The notes beneath the pieces were generated by a model that worked only from the letters and a program-made list of their open reading frames with translations, did not search any database and was not told the origin of the DNA. A stretch of 64,000 bases of DNA from Lachnoclostridium sp. UBA2905 (GTDB lineage Bacteria; Bacillota; Clostridia; Lachnospirales; Lachnospiraceae): positions 17,565 through 81,564 of the forward strand of contig DEDL01000018.1 in assembly GCA_002349525.1 (NCBI GenBank). The letters run 5' to 3'. A program made the position numbers and the translations under genes. The first letter of the stretch is position 1; the number at the start of each line of letters is the position of its first letter. Below are positions 26,977 to 36,540 of the stretch, one piece after another.

Positions 26977-29496
26977 ATGACTAGATTGGAATTTGAAAAA
27001 TTAATTGAAGAAGGATTTGTAATACTGGATGGTGCTACTGGTTCGCTTTTACAAAAGAAGGGTATGATGCCGGGAGATTGTCCTGAACAGTGGATTATTG
27101 ATAATCCTGAAGCAATTATCGATATACAGAAGGATTATATAGAAGCAGGTTCAAATATTATATATTCCCCTACATTTACTGGAAACAGAATAAAGTTAGC
27201 TGAATATGGATTAGAAGATAATCTGAAGGAGATTAATACCGGACTTGTAATGCTTTCTAAGGAAGCGATAAAAAGGGCTGATGCAGATCATCCATGCTTT
27301 GTGGCAGGTGACATTACCATGACTGGAGAACAGCTTTATCCAATTGGCAAGCTGATGTTTGAAGAACTGGTTGATATATACAAAGAACAGGTTAGTGTTT
27401 TGTATGAAGCAGGTGTAGATTTATTTGTTGTTGAAACTATGATGAGTCTGCAGGAATGCAGGGCAGCAGTACTTGCAATAAAAGAAACCTGTAAGCTTCC
27501 TATTATGGTTACTCTGTCATTTGGTGGAGATGGAAGAACTCTTTTTGGAACAGATCCTGTTACTGCAGTTAACGTACTTCAGTCTATGGGTGTTGATGCT
27601 GTCGGTGCAAACTGCTCATCAGGTGCTGATAAGATGATGCCTGTTATAGAAAAAATGGTTGAAACTGCATATATTCCTGTCATTGCAAAGCCAAACTGTG
27701 GAATGCCAGAGCTTGTTAATGGCGAGACAGTTTATACACAGACTCCTGAAGAGTTTGCCAAGGGGGTAATTGATCTTGCTAATATTGGAGCATCAATTCT
27801 TGGTGGCTGTTGTGGAACAGATAAAAACTGTATAAGAAATTTAAAACAGTTACTTGATAAAATAGATTATAAACAGTATCTTTCAGTCCTGGATGAAAAA
27901 AGAAAGAGGGCAGCAGGAAAAAGACTTCTTTCAAGTGAGAGAAAAACTATAGATATTTCACTTAGGGAAAAGCTGCTGATTATAGGTGAAAGAATCAATC
28001 CTACTGGTAAGAAAGCTCTTAGTGAACAGCTTAGACAGGGAAGTATGGACCTTGTTACACAGATGGCTGAAGAACAGGAAGAATATGGTGCAGATATTCT
28101 TGACGTTAATGTTGGAACTAATGGTCTTGATGAGAAGGAAGTTCTCTTTAATGCTGTAAATACTCTTACTCAGATTGTTGATCTTCCATTATCAATCGAT
28201 ACAAGTAATATAGATGCAATGGAGCATGCCTTAAGGCATTATCCGGGACGTGCACTGATGAATTCAATCAGTCTCGACGAAGAAAAGATAGACAAGCTTC
28301 TTCCTTTGGCAAAGAAGTATGGATCCATGTTTGTGTTGCTGCCGTTATCAGAAAAGGGTCTCCCAAAGGATCTTAATGAAAAAATTGATATTATTAATAC
28401 TATTGTTGACCGCGCCAGGGAATATGGGATTACTAAGGACAGTATTGTCGTAGATGGACTTGTAGCAACAGTTGGTGCCAACAAATTTGCTGCCATTGAA
28501 ACTGTACAGACAATTGATTACTGTACTAATACTCTTGGTGTTGAGACAGTATGCGGTCTTTCAAATATATCATTTGGACTTCCTGAGAGGCAGTATATTA
28601 ATGCAGCATTTGTTACACAGGCAATAACAGCAGGACTTACAATGGCAATAGCTAATCCTATGCAGGAACTGCTTATGAATGCTATATATTCAACAGATCT
28701 TCTCCTTGCAAGAAAGGATGCTGATTTAAGATACGTTGAAAGAATAACTGTATTTAATAAAGAGCACGTTAAGGAGGTTACTACTGTTAATGTAACAGGT
28801 GGTGATAAGACCACTCAAAAAAGTGCTTCTACTGGTCTGGCAGGTGAGGCAGATGATAAAAATCTTATAGATAAGGTCTTATATGAAACAGTTGTCAAGG
28901 GCAGGAAGGAACAGGCCTTCAAAAGAGCAAAGGAATTATTAGATGAAGGAATATCTCCTGAAGAGATTATTAACAGGGCGCTTATCCCTGGAATCAATGA
29001 GGTTGGTAAGCTGTATGAAAACGGCAGATATTTCCTGCCACAGCTTATGAACAGTGCTGAGACAATGAAACATGTAATAGATTATCTTGAACCTCTTATG
29101 GATACAGATAAGGCTGGAGATTCAAAAGGTATAGTTGTAATAGCTACTGTTAAGGGAGATATTCATGACATTGGAAAAAATCTTGTAGCTATAATGTTAA
29201 AAAATTGTGGCTTTGAAGTTCATGACCTTGGCAAAAATGTTGAGGCTGATGATATTATTGCTGCAGCTATAGATTATAAAGCTGATATTATTGGTTTGTC
29301 TGCACTTATGACAACAACTATGATGGAGATGAAAAATGTTGTTGATAAGGTCAGGGAAAAGAATGTTAAGGTTAAAATTATGATAGGTGGAGCAGTTGTT
29401 ACTGACAGCTTTGCAAAGGAAATAGGTGCTGATGCTTACTCGGAAGATGCGGGTGAGGCAGTAAAGGTTGCTGAAAAACTTATGGAAACACATTGA
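26977..29496 (+). CDS. metH: Cobalamin-dependent methionine synthase, short form
   Basis: Transfers the methyl group of methyltetrahydrofolate to homocysteine through cobalamin. The 839 residues hold a homocysteine/zinc domain (about 1-305, with ANCSSG near 210 and GGCCGTD near 275, the zinc cysteines), a pterin-binding domain (about 320-600, INPTGKKALSEQL), a cobalamin cap and a cobalamin-binding domain with DIHDIGKN near 728 carrying the His ligand. It ends right after the cobalamin domain, so the S-adenosylmethionine reactivation domain of the 1,227-residue E. coli enzyme is missing; a separate activation protein is needed. ATG 26977 follows TTGGAGAG. No riboswitch is evident in the 92-base leader. 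Confidence 0.93.
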   Translation: MTRLEFEKLIEEGFVILDGATGSLLQKKGMMPGDCPEQWIIDNPEAIIDIQKDYIEAGSNIIYSPTFTGNRIKLAEYGLEDNLKEINTGLVMLSKEAIKRADADHPCFVAGDITMTGEQLYPIGKLMFEELVDIYKEQVSVLYEAGVDLFVVETMMSLQECRAAVLAIKETCKLPIMVTLSFGGDGRTLFGTDPVTAVNVLQSMGVDAVGANCSSGADKMMPVIEKMVETAYIPVIAKPNCGMPELVNGETVYTQTPEEFAKGVIDLANIGASILGGCCGTDKNCIRNLKQLLDKIDYKQYLSVLDEKRKRAAGKRLLSSERKTIDISLREKLLIIGERINPTGKKALSEQLRQGSMDLVTQMAEEQEEYGADILDVNVGTNGLDEKEVLFNAVNTLTQIVDLPLSIDTSNIDAMEHALRHYPGRALMNSISLDEEKIDKLLPLAKKYGSMFVLLPLSEKGLPKDLNEKIDIINTIVDRAREYGITKDSIVVDGLVATVGANKFAAIETVQTIDYCTNTLGVETVCGLSNISFGLPERQYINAAFVTQAITAGLTMAIANPMQELLMNAIYSTDLLLARKDADLRYVERITVFNKEHVKEVTTVNVTGGDKTTQKSASTGLAGEADDKNLIDKVLYETVVKGRKEQAFKRAKELLDEGISPEEIINRALIPGINEVGKLYENGRYFLPQLMNSAETMKHVIDYLEPLMDTDKAGDSKGIVVIATVKGDIHDIGKNLVAIMLKNCGFEVHDLGKNVEADDIIAAAIDYKADIIGLSALMTTTMMEMKNVVDKVREKNVKVKIMIGGAVVTDSFAKEIGADAYSEDAGEAVKVAEKLMETH

Positions 29497-29510
29497 AGTG
29501 GAGACAAACT

Positions 29511-30455
29511 ATGAAAATAGATGTTATTATTCCTGTGTATATGCCTGATGATAAATTTGAAAGGCTTATTGATATGTTAAACAGGCAGACCAGGATGCCT
29601 GACAATATAATTCTTATATGGACCATTCCTGATAATAACAGATTTGATAAAAAGCAGATTGAAGATAAGTACCAGAAGGATAATGTTAAATGTCTGTATG
29701 TTAAACAGAAGGAATTTGATCATGGTGCCACAAGAGCATACGGTATATCTGTTTCAGATGCGGATTACGTATTATGCATGACTCAGGATGCGGTTCCTTA
29801 TAATGAAAATCTTATAGAGAATCTTCTTAATGCTTTTAATGACGAAAACACTGCGGCTTCTTATGCAAGACAGCTGCCAGGGGATAAGGAAAATGAGATT
29901 GAGAAGATAACAAGGGCATTTAACTACCCTGAAACTGAAAGGATACAGAATAAGGCTTCTTTAAAAAAATATGGAATAAAAACATTTTTCTGTTCAGATG
30001 TATGTGCAATGTATAAAAAAACATGTTATGATGAAGCAGGTGGTTTTATTAAGAAAACCATATTTAATGAGGATATGATAATGGCATCCTCGCTTGTGGA
30101 TATGGGCTATACTGTAAGATATGTGCCAAAAGCACAGGTAGTGCATTCACATACTTATACCTGTATGCAGCAGTACAGACGTAATTTTGATCTTGCTGTA
30201 TCCCAGGCAGATCACCCAGAGGTATTTGAAAGAGTTCCGTCTGAATCAGAAGGAATACGCCTGGTTATTCAAAGTGCGAAGCTTTTGTGCAAAAAGGGTA
30301 AGGTATATCTTCTGCCAAAGCTGGTACTTCAAAGCGGATTCAAGTATCTTGGTTACAGAAAAGGAAAGCAGTACAAGAAATTGTCCAGAGAGAAAATATT
30401 AAAATGTACAATGAACAAGTCATATTGGAAACGTATATGGGATGAGGAGAACTAA
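29511..30455 (+). CDS. GT2-family glycosyltransferase
   Basis: A 314-residue GT-A glycosyltransferase: IDVIIPVYMPDDKFERLIDML, then a region with CLYVKQKEFDHGATRAYG and CMTQDAVPYNENLIENLL, in which the TQDA motif stands for the usual DDD metal site. The GATRAYG and TQDA pair is common in rhamnosyltransferases. ATG 29511 follows GTGGAGA. It lies 14 bases after metH and just before an LCP-family gene, so it probably takes part in a wall glycopolymer. The acceptor is unknown. Confidence 0.82.
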   Translation: MKIDVIIPVYMPDDKFERLIDMLNRQTRMPDNIILIWTIPDNNRFDKKQIEDKYQKDNVKCLYVKQKEFDHGATRAYGISVSDADYVLCMTQDAVPYNENLIENLLNAFNDENTAASYARQLPGDKENEIEKITRAFNYPETERIQNKASLKKYGIKTFFCSDVCAMYKKTCYDEAGGFIKKTIFNEDMIMASSLVDMGYTVRYVPKAQVVHSHTYTCMQQYRRNFDLAVSQADHPEVFERVPSESEGIRLVIQSAKLLCKKGKVYLLPKLVLQSGFKYLGYRKGKQYKKLSREKILKCTMNKSYWKRIWDEEN

Positions 30456-30458
30456 TTG

Positions 30459-31532
30459 ATGGGTAATGAAGAAAAAAATATAGAAACAAGGAATGATAAG
30501 AGAAGTGTTAAAAAGAGAAAAAGAAAAAAAAGGGGTAATAGGGCTGCAAAAATTATTATCGCGGTTTTGTTTTGTATATCGATTATTGTTGGAAATAGAG
30601 CAGCGGCGATGAAATGGGAGTTTCATAAAACCTTTGAAATGGCCAATTTTGATAATAGTGCTGTAATCAATACTGTCAATGAGGAGGCGCTGGCAGCAGG
30701 AACAGATACATTACAAAGTGATGATATAATTAATTTATTACTTGTGGGAGCTGACAAAAGAGAGTCCTGGAAGGAAGCGGGACGTTCAGATTCATGTATG
30801 ATTGCAACAATAGATATGAAGCATGGCAAGCTAAAACTCACATCTCTTATGAGAGATATGTATGTGGATATTCCAGGACATGGAAAGCACAAATTTAATG
30901 CGGCATATTCATTTGGAGGAGTGGAGCTTTTATATAAAACAATACTTCAGAATTTTGGTATTAAAGTTAAAGGATATGCTGTAGTTGATTTCGCAGCATT
31001 TAAAAAAGTTATAAATACATTAGGCGGTGTTGACATTACACTTACGGATGCAGAGCACAAGATTCTTATGAATAGATACCATAGAACCTCTGTACTTGAT
31101 CTGAAACCGGGTAAGAATAAAATGAATGGAACCCAGGCACTTGCGTATTGTCGTCTGCGACAGGACATAAAGGCTGATTTTGGACGTACGGAAAGACAGA
31201 GATATGTATTATCACAGATATTTAACAAGATGAAGAAAAAGCCTGTTAGTAAGTGGTATGATGTTGTCAAAGCAGTAGTTCCTGATATAACAACAGACCT
31301 GACAGAAGATAAGATTTTTGAGTATATGAAGGATGTTATATTCATTGGTACAACAGAGATTAATCAGTGCAGAATCCCGGTGGATGGTTCATTTTCGGAT
31401 GACGATACAGCAGACGGTAAGGTGCTTATGATAAACCTTGATTATAACAAAGAAGCACTTAAGGATTTTATTTTTGAAAAGGAAGAAAAGAAAACAGAAA
31501 CACCTTCACCAGCAACACCTTCACCAAAATAA
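30459..31532 (+). CDS. LytR-CpsA-Psr family wall glycopolymer transferase
   Basis: A 357-residue membrane-anchored enzyme that moves lipid-linked glycopolymers onto peptidoglycan. A very basic N-terminus (about 1-27) precedes one membrane helix; the LCP domain (about 90-310) shows NLLLVGADKR, GRSDSCMIATID, SLMRDMYVDIPGHGKHKFNAAY with the phosphate-binding Arg, and CRLRQDIKADFGRTERQR. The C-terminus is a Thr/Ser/Pro tail. ATG 30459 follows GAGGAGA by 8 bases. With the preceding glycosyltransferase it fits attachment of a polymer such as the one made at 4.6-18.8 kb. Confidence 0.92.
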   Translation: MGNEEKNIETRNDKRSVKKRKRKKRGNRAAKIIIAVLFCISIIVGNRAAAMKWEFHKTFEMANFDNSAVINTVNEEALAAGTDTLQSDDIINLLLVGADKRESWKEAGRSDSCMIATIDMKHGKLKLTSLMRDMYVDIPGHGKHKFNAAYSFGGVELLYKTILQNFGIKVKGYAVVDFAAFKKVINTLGGVDITLTDAEHKILMNRYHRTSVLDLKPGKNKMNGTQALAYCRLRQDIKADFGRTERQRYVLSQIFNKMKKKPVSKWYDVVKAVVPDITTDLTEDKIFEYMKDVIFIGTTEINQCRIPVDGSFSDDDTADGKVLMINLDYNKEALKDFIFEKEEKKTETPSPATPSPK

Positions 31533-31537
31533 ATATC

Positions 31538-31566
31538 TTGACATTTAGAAAAGGGTTTATTATACT
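31538..31566 (+). promoter_or_regulatory. Strong SigA-type promoter of the ilvDB leader
   Basis: A perfect TTGACA (31538-31543), a 17-base spacer and TATACT (31561-31566). Transcription would start near 31573 and first pass through the T-box leader. Confidence 0.85.
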
Positions 31567-31599
31567 TATCTCAATTAGTTTTTTTCTAAAAATGATACC

Positions 31600-31949
31600 A
31601 TGAATAACAATCACAGGCTGTGAAGAGGAGGAGTACATATCCTGCTTAAGCAAAGAGAGAAGATGGTTGGTGCGAATCTTCGTGAAGCTGATATGGAAGG
31701 TAGCCTTGGAGCTTTGGACCCAACGGTATAACTTATAAGTTCTACTTATTATTTTGGTTGTGCCTAGTAGGCTTCAACGTAGTCCACACGTTACAGTGGA
31801 GCAGTGTCATATTGTTGTTGCAGTCCTTTTGAGGGTTATGTAGCCATATGTTTATGAGTACTGGCTGAGCGCAGATTTATTCTGAAGTTAGGTGGTAACA
31901 CGGACTTGAATGTTCGCCCTGAGTGATTCTTATCATTCAGGGCTTTTTT
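31600..31949 (+). promoter_or_regulatory. T-box riboswitch, valine type, upstream of ilvD
   Basis: The leader reads uncharged tRNA and controls ilvD-ilvB by antitermination. Stem I can be traced: AGTA and GAA form the loop-E side (31632-31635 opposite 31696-31698), CATATC pairs with GATATG, and GAAGAT/ATCTTC forms the upper helix. The specifier position right after GAA-G is GTA (31700-31702), a valine codon, followed by the usual GCC-TTGGAG. The T-box sequence AGGTGGTAACACGG lies at 31890-31903. The terminator (31917-31949) has an 11-bp stem and T-run. Valine as effector agrees with the two enzymes controlled. Confidence 0.88.
31917..31949 (+). terminator. T-box intrinsic terminator
   Basis: CCCTGAGTGAT pairs with ATCATTCAGGG (one G-U wobble) around TCTT, followed by a run of six T. 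It competes with the antiterminator formed by the T-box sequence just upstream. Confidence 0.85.
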
Positions 31950-31972
31950 AATTATGAAAGGATGGATTGATT

Positions 31973-33640
31973 ATGAAAAGTGATAATGTAAAAAAAGGTA
32001 TGCAGCAGGCACCACACAGATCTCTTTTTAACGCATTAGGTCTTACTAAGGAAGAGATGGACAGACCACTTGTAGGTATCGTCAGTTCCTACAATGAAAT
32101 CGTGCCTGGTCATATGAATATTGATAAAATAGTTGAAGCTGTTAAACTAGGTGTTGCAATGGCAGGCGGAACTCCACGTATGTTCCCGGCAATAGCAGTA
32201 TGTGACGGAATTGCAATGGGTCATGTTGGTATGAAGTATTCACTTGTAACAAGAGACCTTATTGCTGATTCAACTGAGTGTATGGCAATTGCACATCAGT
32301 TTGATGCACTTGTTATGATTCCTAACTGTGACAAGAATGTACCTGGACTTCTTATGGCAGCTGCAAGACTTAATATACCAACAGTATTTGTAAGTGGCGG
32401 TCCAATGCTTGCAGGACATGTAAAAGGATGCAAGACCAGTCTTTCAAGTATGTTTGAAGCAGTTGGTTCTTATGCTGCAGGCAAGATGTCTGAGGAAGAT
32501 GTACTTGACTTTGAAGAGCATGCATGTCCAACATGTGGTTCCTGTTCAGGAATGTATACAGCTAACAGTATGAACTGTCTTACAGAGGTTCTTGGAATGG
32601 GTCTTAAGGGTAATGGAACTATTCCTGCTGTATATTCAGACAGAATCAGACTTGCTAAGATGGCAGGTATGAAGGTTATGGAAATGTATGAGAAGAATAT
32701 AAGACCAAGAGATATAATGACTAAGGATGCATTTATGAATGCTCTTACAGTTGATATGGCACTTGGATGTTCAACAAACAGTATGCTTCATCTTCCAGCA
32801 ATTGCTCATGAGGCAGGCGTTGAGATTAATCCAGATATTGCCAATGCAATAAGTGCAAAAACACCTAACCTTTGTCATCTCGCACCAGCAGGACACACAT
32901 ATATAGAAGAGCTTAACGAAGCCGGCGGCGTATATGCTGTTATGAATGAGCTTAATAAGAAAAATCTTCTTAACACAGACTGCATGACTGTCACAGGAAA
33001 GACAGTAGGAGAAAACATAAAAGACTGTATTAACAAGAATCCGGAAGTTATCAGACCAATTGATAATCCATACAGTGTTACAGGTGGAATTGCTGTACTT
33101 AAAGGAAATATTGCTCCGGATACATGCGTTGTTAAACGTTCAGCCGTTGTACCTGAAATGATGGTACATGAAGGACCTGCAAGAGTATTTGATTGTGAGG
33201 AAGATGCTATTGCAGCAATTAAGGGCGGCAAAATTGTTGAAGGTGATGTTGTTGTTATCAGATATGAAGGACCAAAGGGCGGACCTGGAATGAGAGAGAT
33301 GCTTAATCCAACATCAGCCATTGCAGGAATGGGACTTGGTTCAACTGTTGCACTTATAACAGACGGAAGATTCTCAGGTGCATCCAGAGGAGCATCAATA
33401 GGTCACGTTTCTCCAGAAGCAGCAGTAGGTGGTCCTATTGCACTTATTGAAGAGGGAGATATTATTAAAATAGATATTCCTGCTAATACAATAAATGTTG
33501 ATCTTCCAGATGAGGTACTGGAAGAAAGACGTAAAAAATGGCAGCCAAGAGAACCACGAGTTACAACAGGTTACCTTTCAAGATACGCAGAGATGGTTAC
33601 TTCAGCAAACCGTGGTGCTATACTTGAGATTAAGAAATAA
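31973..33640 (+). CDS. ilvD: Dihydroxy-acid dehydratase
   Basis: IlvD removes water from dihydroxy-isovalerate and dihydroxy-methylvalerate, the third step of valine and isoleucine synthesis; it is an iron-sulfur enzyme. The 555 residues carry the cluster cysteines in PNCDKNVPG and CPTCGSCSGMYTANSMNC, the GCSTNSMLHLPAIAHEAG motif and the C-terminal GRFSGASRGASIGHVSPEAA motif. Length is typical. ATG 31973 is preferred; TTG 31967 is possible. Placed behind the valine T-box and 29 bases before ilvB. Confidence 0.96.
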   Translation: MKSDNVKKGMQQAPHRSLFNALGLTKEEMDRPLVGIVSSYNEIVPGHMNIDKIVEAVKLGVAMAGGTPRMFPAIAVCDGIAMGHVGMKYSLVTRDLIADSTECMAIAHQFDALVMIPNCDKNVPGLLMAAARLNIPTVFVSGGPMLAGHVKGCKTSLSSMFEAVGSYAAGKMSEEDVLDFEEHACPTCGSCSGMYTANSMNCLTEVLGMGLKGNGTIPAVYSDRIRLAKMAGMKVMEMYEKNIRPRDIMTKDAFMNALTVDMALGCSTNSMLHLPAIAHEAGVEINPDIANAISAKTPNLCHLAPAGHTYIEELNEAGGVYAVMNELNKKNLLNTDCMTVTGKTVGENIKDCINKNPEVIRPIDNPYSVTGGIAVLKGNIAPDTCVVKRSAVVPEMMVHEGPARVFDCEEDAIAAIKGGKIVEGDVVVIRYEGPKGGPGMREMLNPTSAIAGMGLGSTVALITDGRFSGASRGASIGHVSPEAAVGGPIALIEEGDIIKIDIPANTINVDLPDEVLEERRKKWQPREPRVTTGYLSRYAEMVTSANRGAILEIKK

Positions 33641-33669
33641 TTTGAACTACATTTAGGAGGTTTTATATT

Positions 33670-35352
33670 ATGCAGTTAACAGGCGCACAGATAGTAATGG
33701 AATGTTTAATCGAACAGGGTGTTGATACAATATTTGGTTATCCAGGTGGAACAATTCTTAATGTATATGATGAGCTTTATAAATATCAGGATAAGATAAA
33801 TCATGTTCTTACATCACATGAGCAGGGAGCTGCCCATGCAGCAGATGGTTATGCAAGAGCAACAGGAAAAGTTGGTGTATGTATGGCTACTAGCGGACCT
33901 GGTGCAACTAACCTTGTTACAGGTATTGCTACAGCTTATATGGATTCAATTCCACTTGTTGCAATCACATGTAACGTTGCAGTAAGTCTTCTTGGAAAGG
34001 ACAGTTTCCAGGAGGTTGATGTTACAGGTGTGACAATGCCAATAACAAAACATAACTTTATTGTAAAGGATGTTAATAAGCTTGCAGACACACTTCGAAG
34101 AGCATTTGAAATAGCCAGAGAGGGTCGTCCTGGTCCTGTACTTGTGGATATAGCAAAGGATGTTACAGCTAATAAGTGTTCATATGAAAGAGTAGCACCA
34201 ACTGAAATAGTAAGAAGTACAGAAAATATTACAGAGGAAGATATTGATCAGGCTGTAAAGGCTATTAAAGCATCAAAGAAACCAATGTGTTTCGTTGGTG
34301 GAGGATGTGTTCTGTCAGATGCAGATGAAGAACTTGCAAAATTTGTAGAGCTTGTAGATGCTCCAGTTTGTGATTCTCTTATGGGTAAAGGTGCATATGA
34401 TAATTCAAAGCCTAATTATACAGGTATGCTTGGAATGCACGGTACAAAAACATCTAACTTAAGTGTTGCTGAATGTGATTTATTCATTGCAATCGGAACA
34501 AGATTTTCTGACCGTGTACTTGGTAATCCTAAGAAGTTTGCCAATAAGGCCAAGATACTTCATATAGATATAGACCCAGCTGAAATCAATAAGAATATAA
34601 AGGTTGATTACAGCATAATTGGTGATGTTAAAGAGGTTCTTTCAAGACTTAATGCAAAGCTTGAGAAAAAGAATAATGCTGAATGGATGAAGCATGTGAT
34701 GGATAGAAAAGCTGCCTTACCTTCACCTTATAATCCAGATGTTTTCTCAGGTCCGGTTATTATCAGAATGATTGATGAACTTACAAACAGTGATGCAATA
34801 ATTACTACTGATGTTGGACAGCATCAGATGTGGGCAGCACAGAATTACAAATATAAAAAACCACGTACACTTCTTTCATCAGGTGGACTTGGAACAATGG
34901 GATTTGGACTCGGTGCATGTATTGGAGCCCAGATTGCAAGACCTGAAAAACAGGTTATCAATATTGCAGGAGATGGATGCTTCAGAATGAATCTTAATGA
35001 GATTGCAACAGCATCAAGATATAATGTGCCAATTATCCAGATAGTAATTAACAACCATGTTCTTGGAATGGTTCGTCAGTGGCAGACACTGTTTTATGAT
35101 CACAGATATTCAAATACTGTACTTCATGATGCAGTAGATTTTGTAAAAGTATCTGAAGGACTTGGAGCCAAGGCTGAAAGAGTTGATAATTGCAATGATT
35201 TTAAAGCTGCAATGCAGAGAGCACTTGATTCAAAGACTCCATATGTTATTGAGTGTATTATTGATGATGACGATAAGGTATGGCCAATGGTTGCCCCTGG
35301 TGATTCAATCAGCAATGTATTCTCAGAAGAAGATTTAAATAAAAAGGATTGA
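33670..35352 (+). CDS. ilvB: Acetolactate synthase, catalytic subunit
   Basis: A thiamine-diphosphate enzyme that joins two pyruvates (or pyruvate and 2-oxobutyrate) in the first step of branched-chain amino acid synthesis. The 560 residues show the catalytic Glu in SHEQGAAHAADGYARATGKVGV (about 51), the FAD-fold middle domain (GTRFSDRVLGNPKKFA) and the thiamine motif GDGCFRMNLNEI...VINN (about 433-460). TAGGAGG lies upstream. No small regulatory subunit (ilvN) follows; serC is next, so the regulatory chain must be encoded elsewhere or be absent. Confidence 0.95.
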   Translation: MQLTGAQIVMECLIEQGVDTIFGYPGGTILNVYDELYKYQDKINHVLTSHEQGAAHAADGYARATGKVGVCMATSGPGATNLVTGIATAYMDSIPLVAITCNVAVSLLGKDSFQEVDVTGVTMPITKHNFIVKDVNKLADTLRRAFEIAREGRPGPVLVDIAKDVTANKCSYERVAPTEIVRSTENITEEDIDQAVKAIKASKKPMCFVGGGCVLSDADEELAKFVELVDAPVCDSLMGKGAYDNSKPNYTGMLGMHGTKTSNLSVAECDLFIAIGTRFSDRVLGNPKKFANKAKILHIDIDPAEINKNIKVDYSIIGDVKEVLSRLNAKLEKKNNAEWMKHVMDRKAALPSPYNPDVFSGPVIIRMIDELTNSDAIITTDVGQHQMWAAQNYKYKKPRTLLSSGGLGTMGFGLGACIGAQIARPEKQVINIAGDGCFRMNLNEIATASRYNVPIIQIVINNHVLGMVRQWQTLFYDHRYSNTVLHDAVDFVKVSEGLGAKAERVDNCNDFKAAMQRALDSKTPYVIECIIDDDDKVWPMVAPGDSISNVFSEEDLNKKD

Positions 35353-35383
35353 CAAATATTTATCAACTACCTACAATAGATAG

Positions 35384-35410
35384 CGGGGGTTTATCACGTA
35401 TAAATCCCCG
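35384..35410 (+). terminator. GC-rich hairpin after ilvB
   Basis: CGGGGGTTTAT pairs with ATAAATCCCCG around a 5-base loop (one G-U wobble). The T-run of a classical terminator is missing, so it may instead protect the ilvDB mRNA end or be a partial terminator before serC. Confidence 0.45.
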
Positions 35411-35453
35411 ATAAATTGGTTGTGTCATTTTATGGTGACAGAAGGAGGAGAAA

Positions 35454-36536
35454 ATGGGAAGAGTATATAATTTCTCAGCAGGTCCGGCTGTATTACCGGA
35501 AGAAGTATTAAGAGAAGCAGCAGATGAAATGCTTGATTATAGAGGTTCAGGTATGTCTGTAATGGAGATGAGTCATCGTTCAAAGGTATTTGATGAGATC
35601 ATTAAAGATGCAGAAAAAGATTTAAGAGACTTGCTTAACATTCCTGACAATTACAAAGTTTTATTTCTTCAGGGTGGTGCATCAACTACATTTGCCATGG
35701 TTCCTATGAACCTTATGAAGAATAGAGTTGCTGATTATATTATTACAGGTCAGTGGGCTAAGAAGGCTTACGAAGAAGCTTGCAAATATGGTAAGGCTAA
35801 TATTGTTGCATCATCAGCAGACAAGACATTTTCATATATTCCTGACTGCTCAGATCTTCCAATCAGCGAAGATGCTGACTATGTATATATCTGTGAGAAT
35901 AATACTATATATGGTACTAAGTTTAAGAAGCTTCCTAATACTAAGGGCAAGATTCTTGTATCAGATGTATCATCATGTTTCCTTTCAGAACCAATGAATA
36001 TATCAGATTATGGTATGGTTTATGGTGGAGTTCAGAAGAACATTGGACCTGCAGGAGTTGTTATTGCAATTATTCGTGAAGATCTTATTACTGATGATGT
36101 TCTTGAAGGCACACCTACAATGCTTAAATTTAAGACACAGGCTGATGCAGGTTCCCTTTATAATACACCTCCATGCTATGGAATTTACATATGTGGTAAA
36201 GTATTCAAGTGGCTTAAGAAAATGGGCGGACTTGAAGAAATGAAGAAGAGAAATGAGGAAAAAGCTAAAATATTATATGATTTCCTTGATTCAAGTGAAC
36301 TCTTTAAGGGAACAGTTGCTAAGGAAGACCGTTCACTTATGAATGTTCCATTCGTAACAGGCGATAAGGATCTTGATGCCAAGTTTGTTGCAGAAGCAAA
36401 GGCTGCAGGACTTGAGAATCTTAAGGGACATCGTTCAGTTGGTGGAATGCGTGCAAGTATTTACAATGCTATGCCTAAAGAGGGTGTAGAGAAGCTTGTT
36501 GAGTTCATGAAGGAATTTGAGAAGAATAACAAATAA
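35454..36536 (+). CDS. serC: Phosphoserine aminotransferase
   Basis: SerC makes 3-phosphoserine from 3-phosphohydroxypyruvate and glutamate with pyridoxal phosphate. The 360 residues match the family throughout: YNFSAGPAVLPEEVL, FLQGGASTTFAMVPMN, SDVSSCFLSEP and the Schiff-base Lys in GGVQKNIGPAG, and the C-terminal GHRSVGGMRASIYNA. GAAGGAGGAG precedes the ATG. It is followed by serA after a 100-base gap with tandem repeats, so the two serine genes act together. Confidence 0.97.
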   Translation: MGRVYNFSAGPAVLPEEVLREAADEMLDYRGSGMSVMEMSHRSKVFDEIIKDAEKDLRDLLNIPDNYKVLFLQGGASTTFAMVPMNLMKNRVADYIITGQWAKKAYEEACKYGKANIVASSADKTFSYIPDCSDLPISEDADYVYICENNTIYGTKFKKLPNTKGKILVSDVSSCFLSEPMNISDYGMVYGGVQKNIGPAGVVIAIIREDLITDDVLEGTPTMLKFKTQADAGSLYNTPPCYGIYICGKVFKWLKKMGGLEEMKKRNEEKAKILYDFLDSSELFKGTVAKEDRSLMNVPFVTGDKDLDAKFVAEAKAAGLENLKGHRSVGGMRASIYNAMPKEGVEKLVEFMKEFEKNNK

Positions 36537-36540
36537 TACA

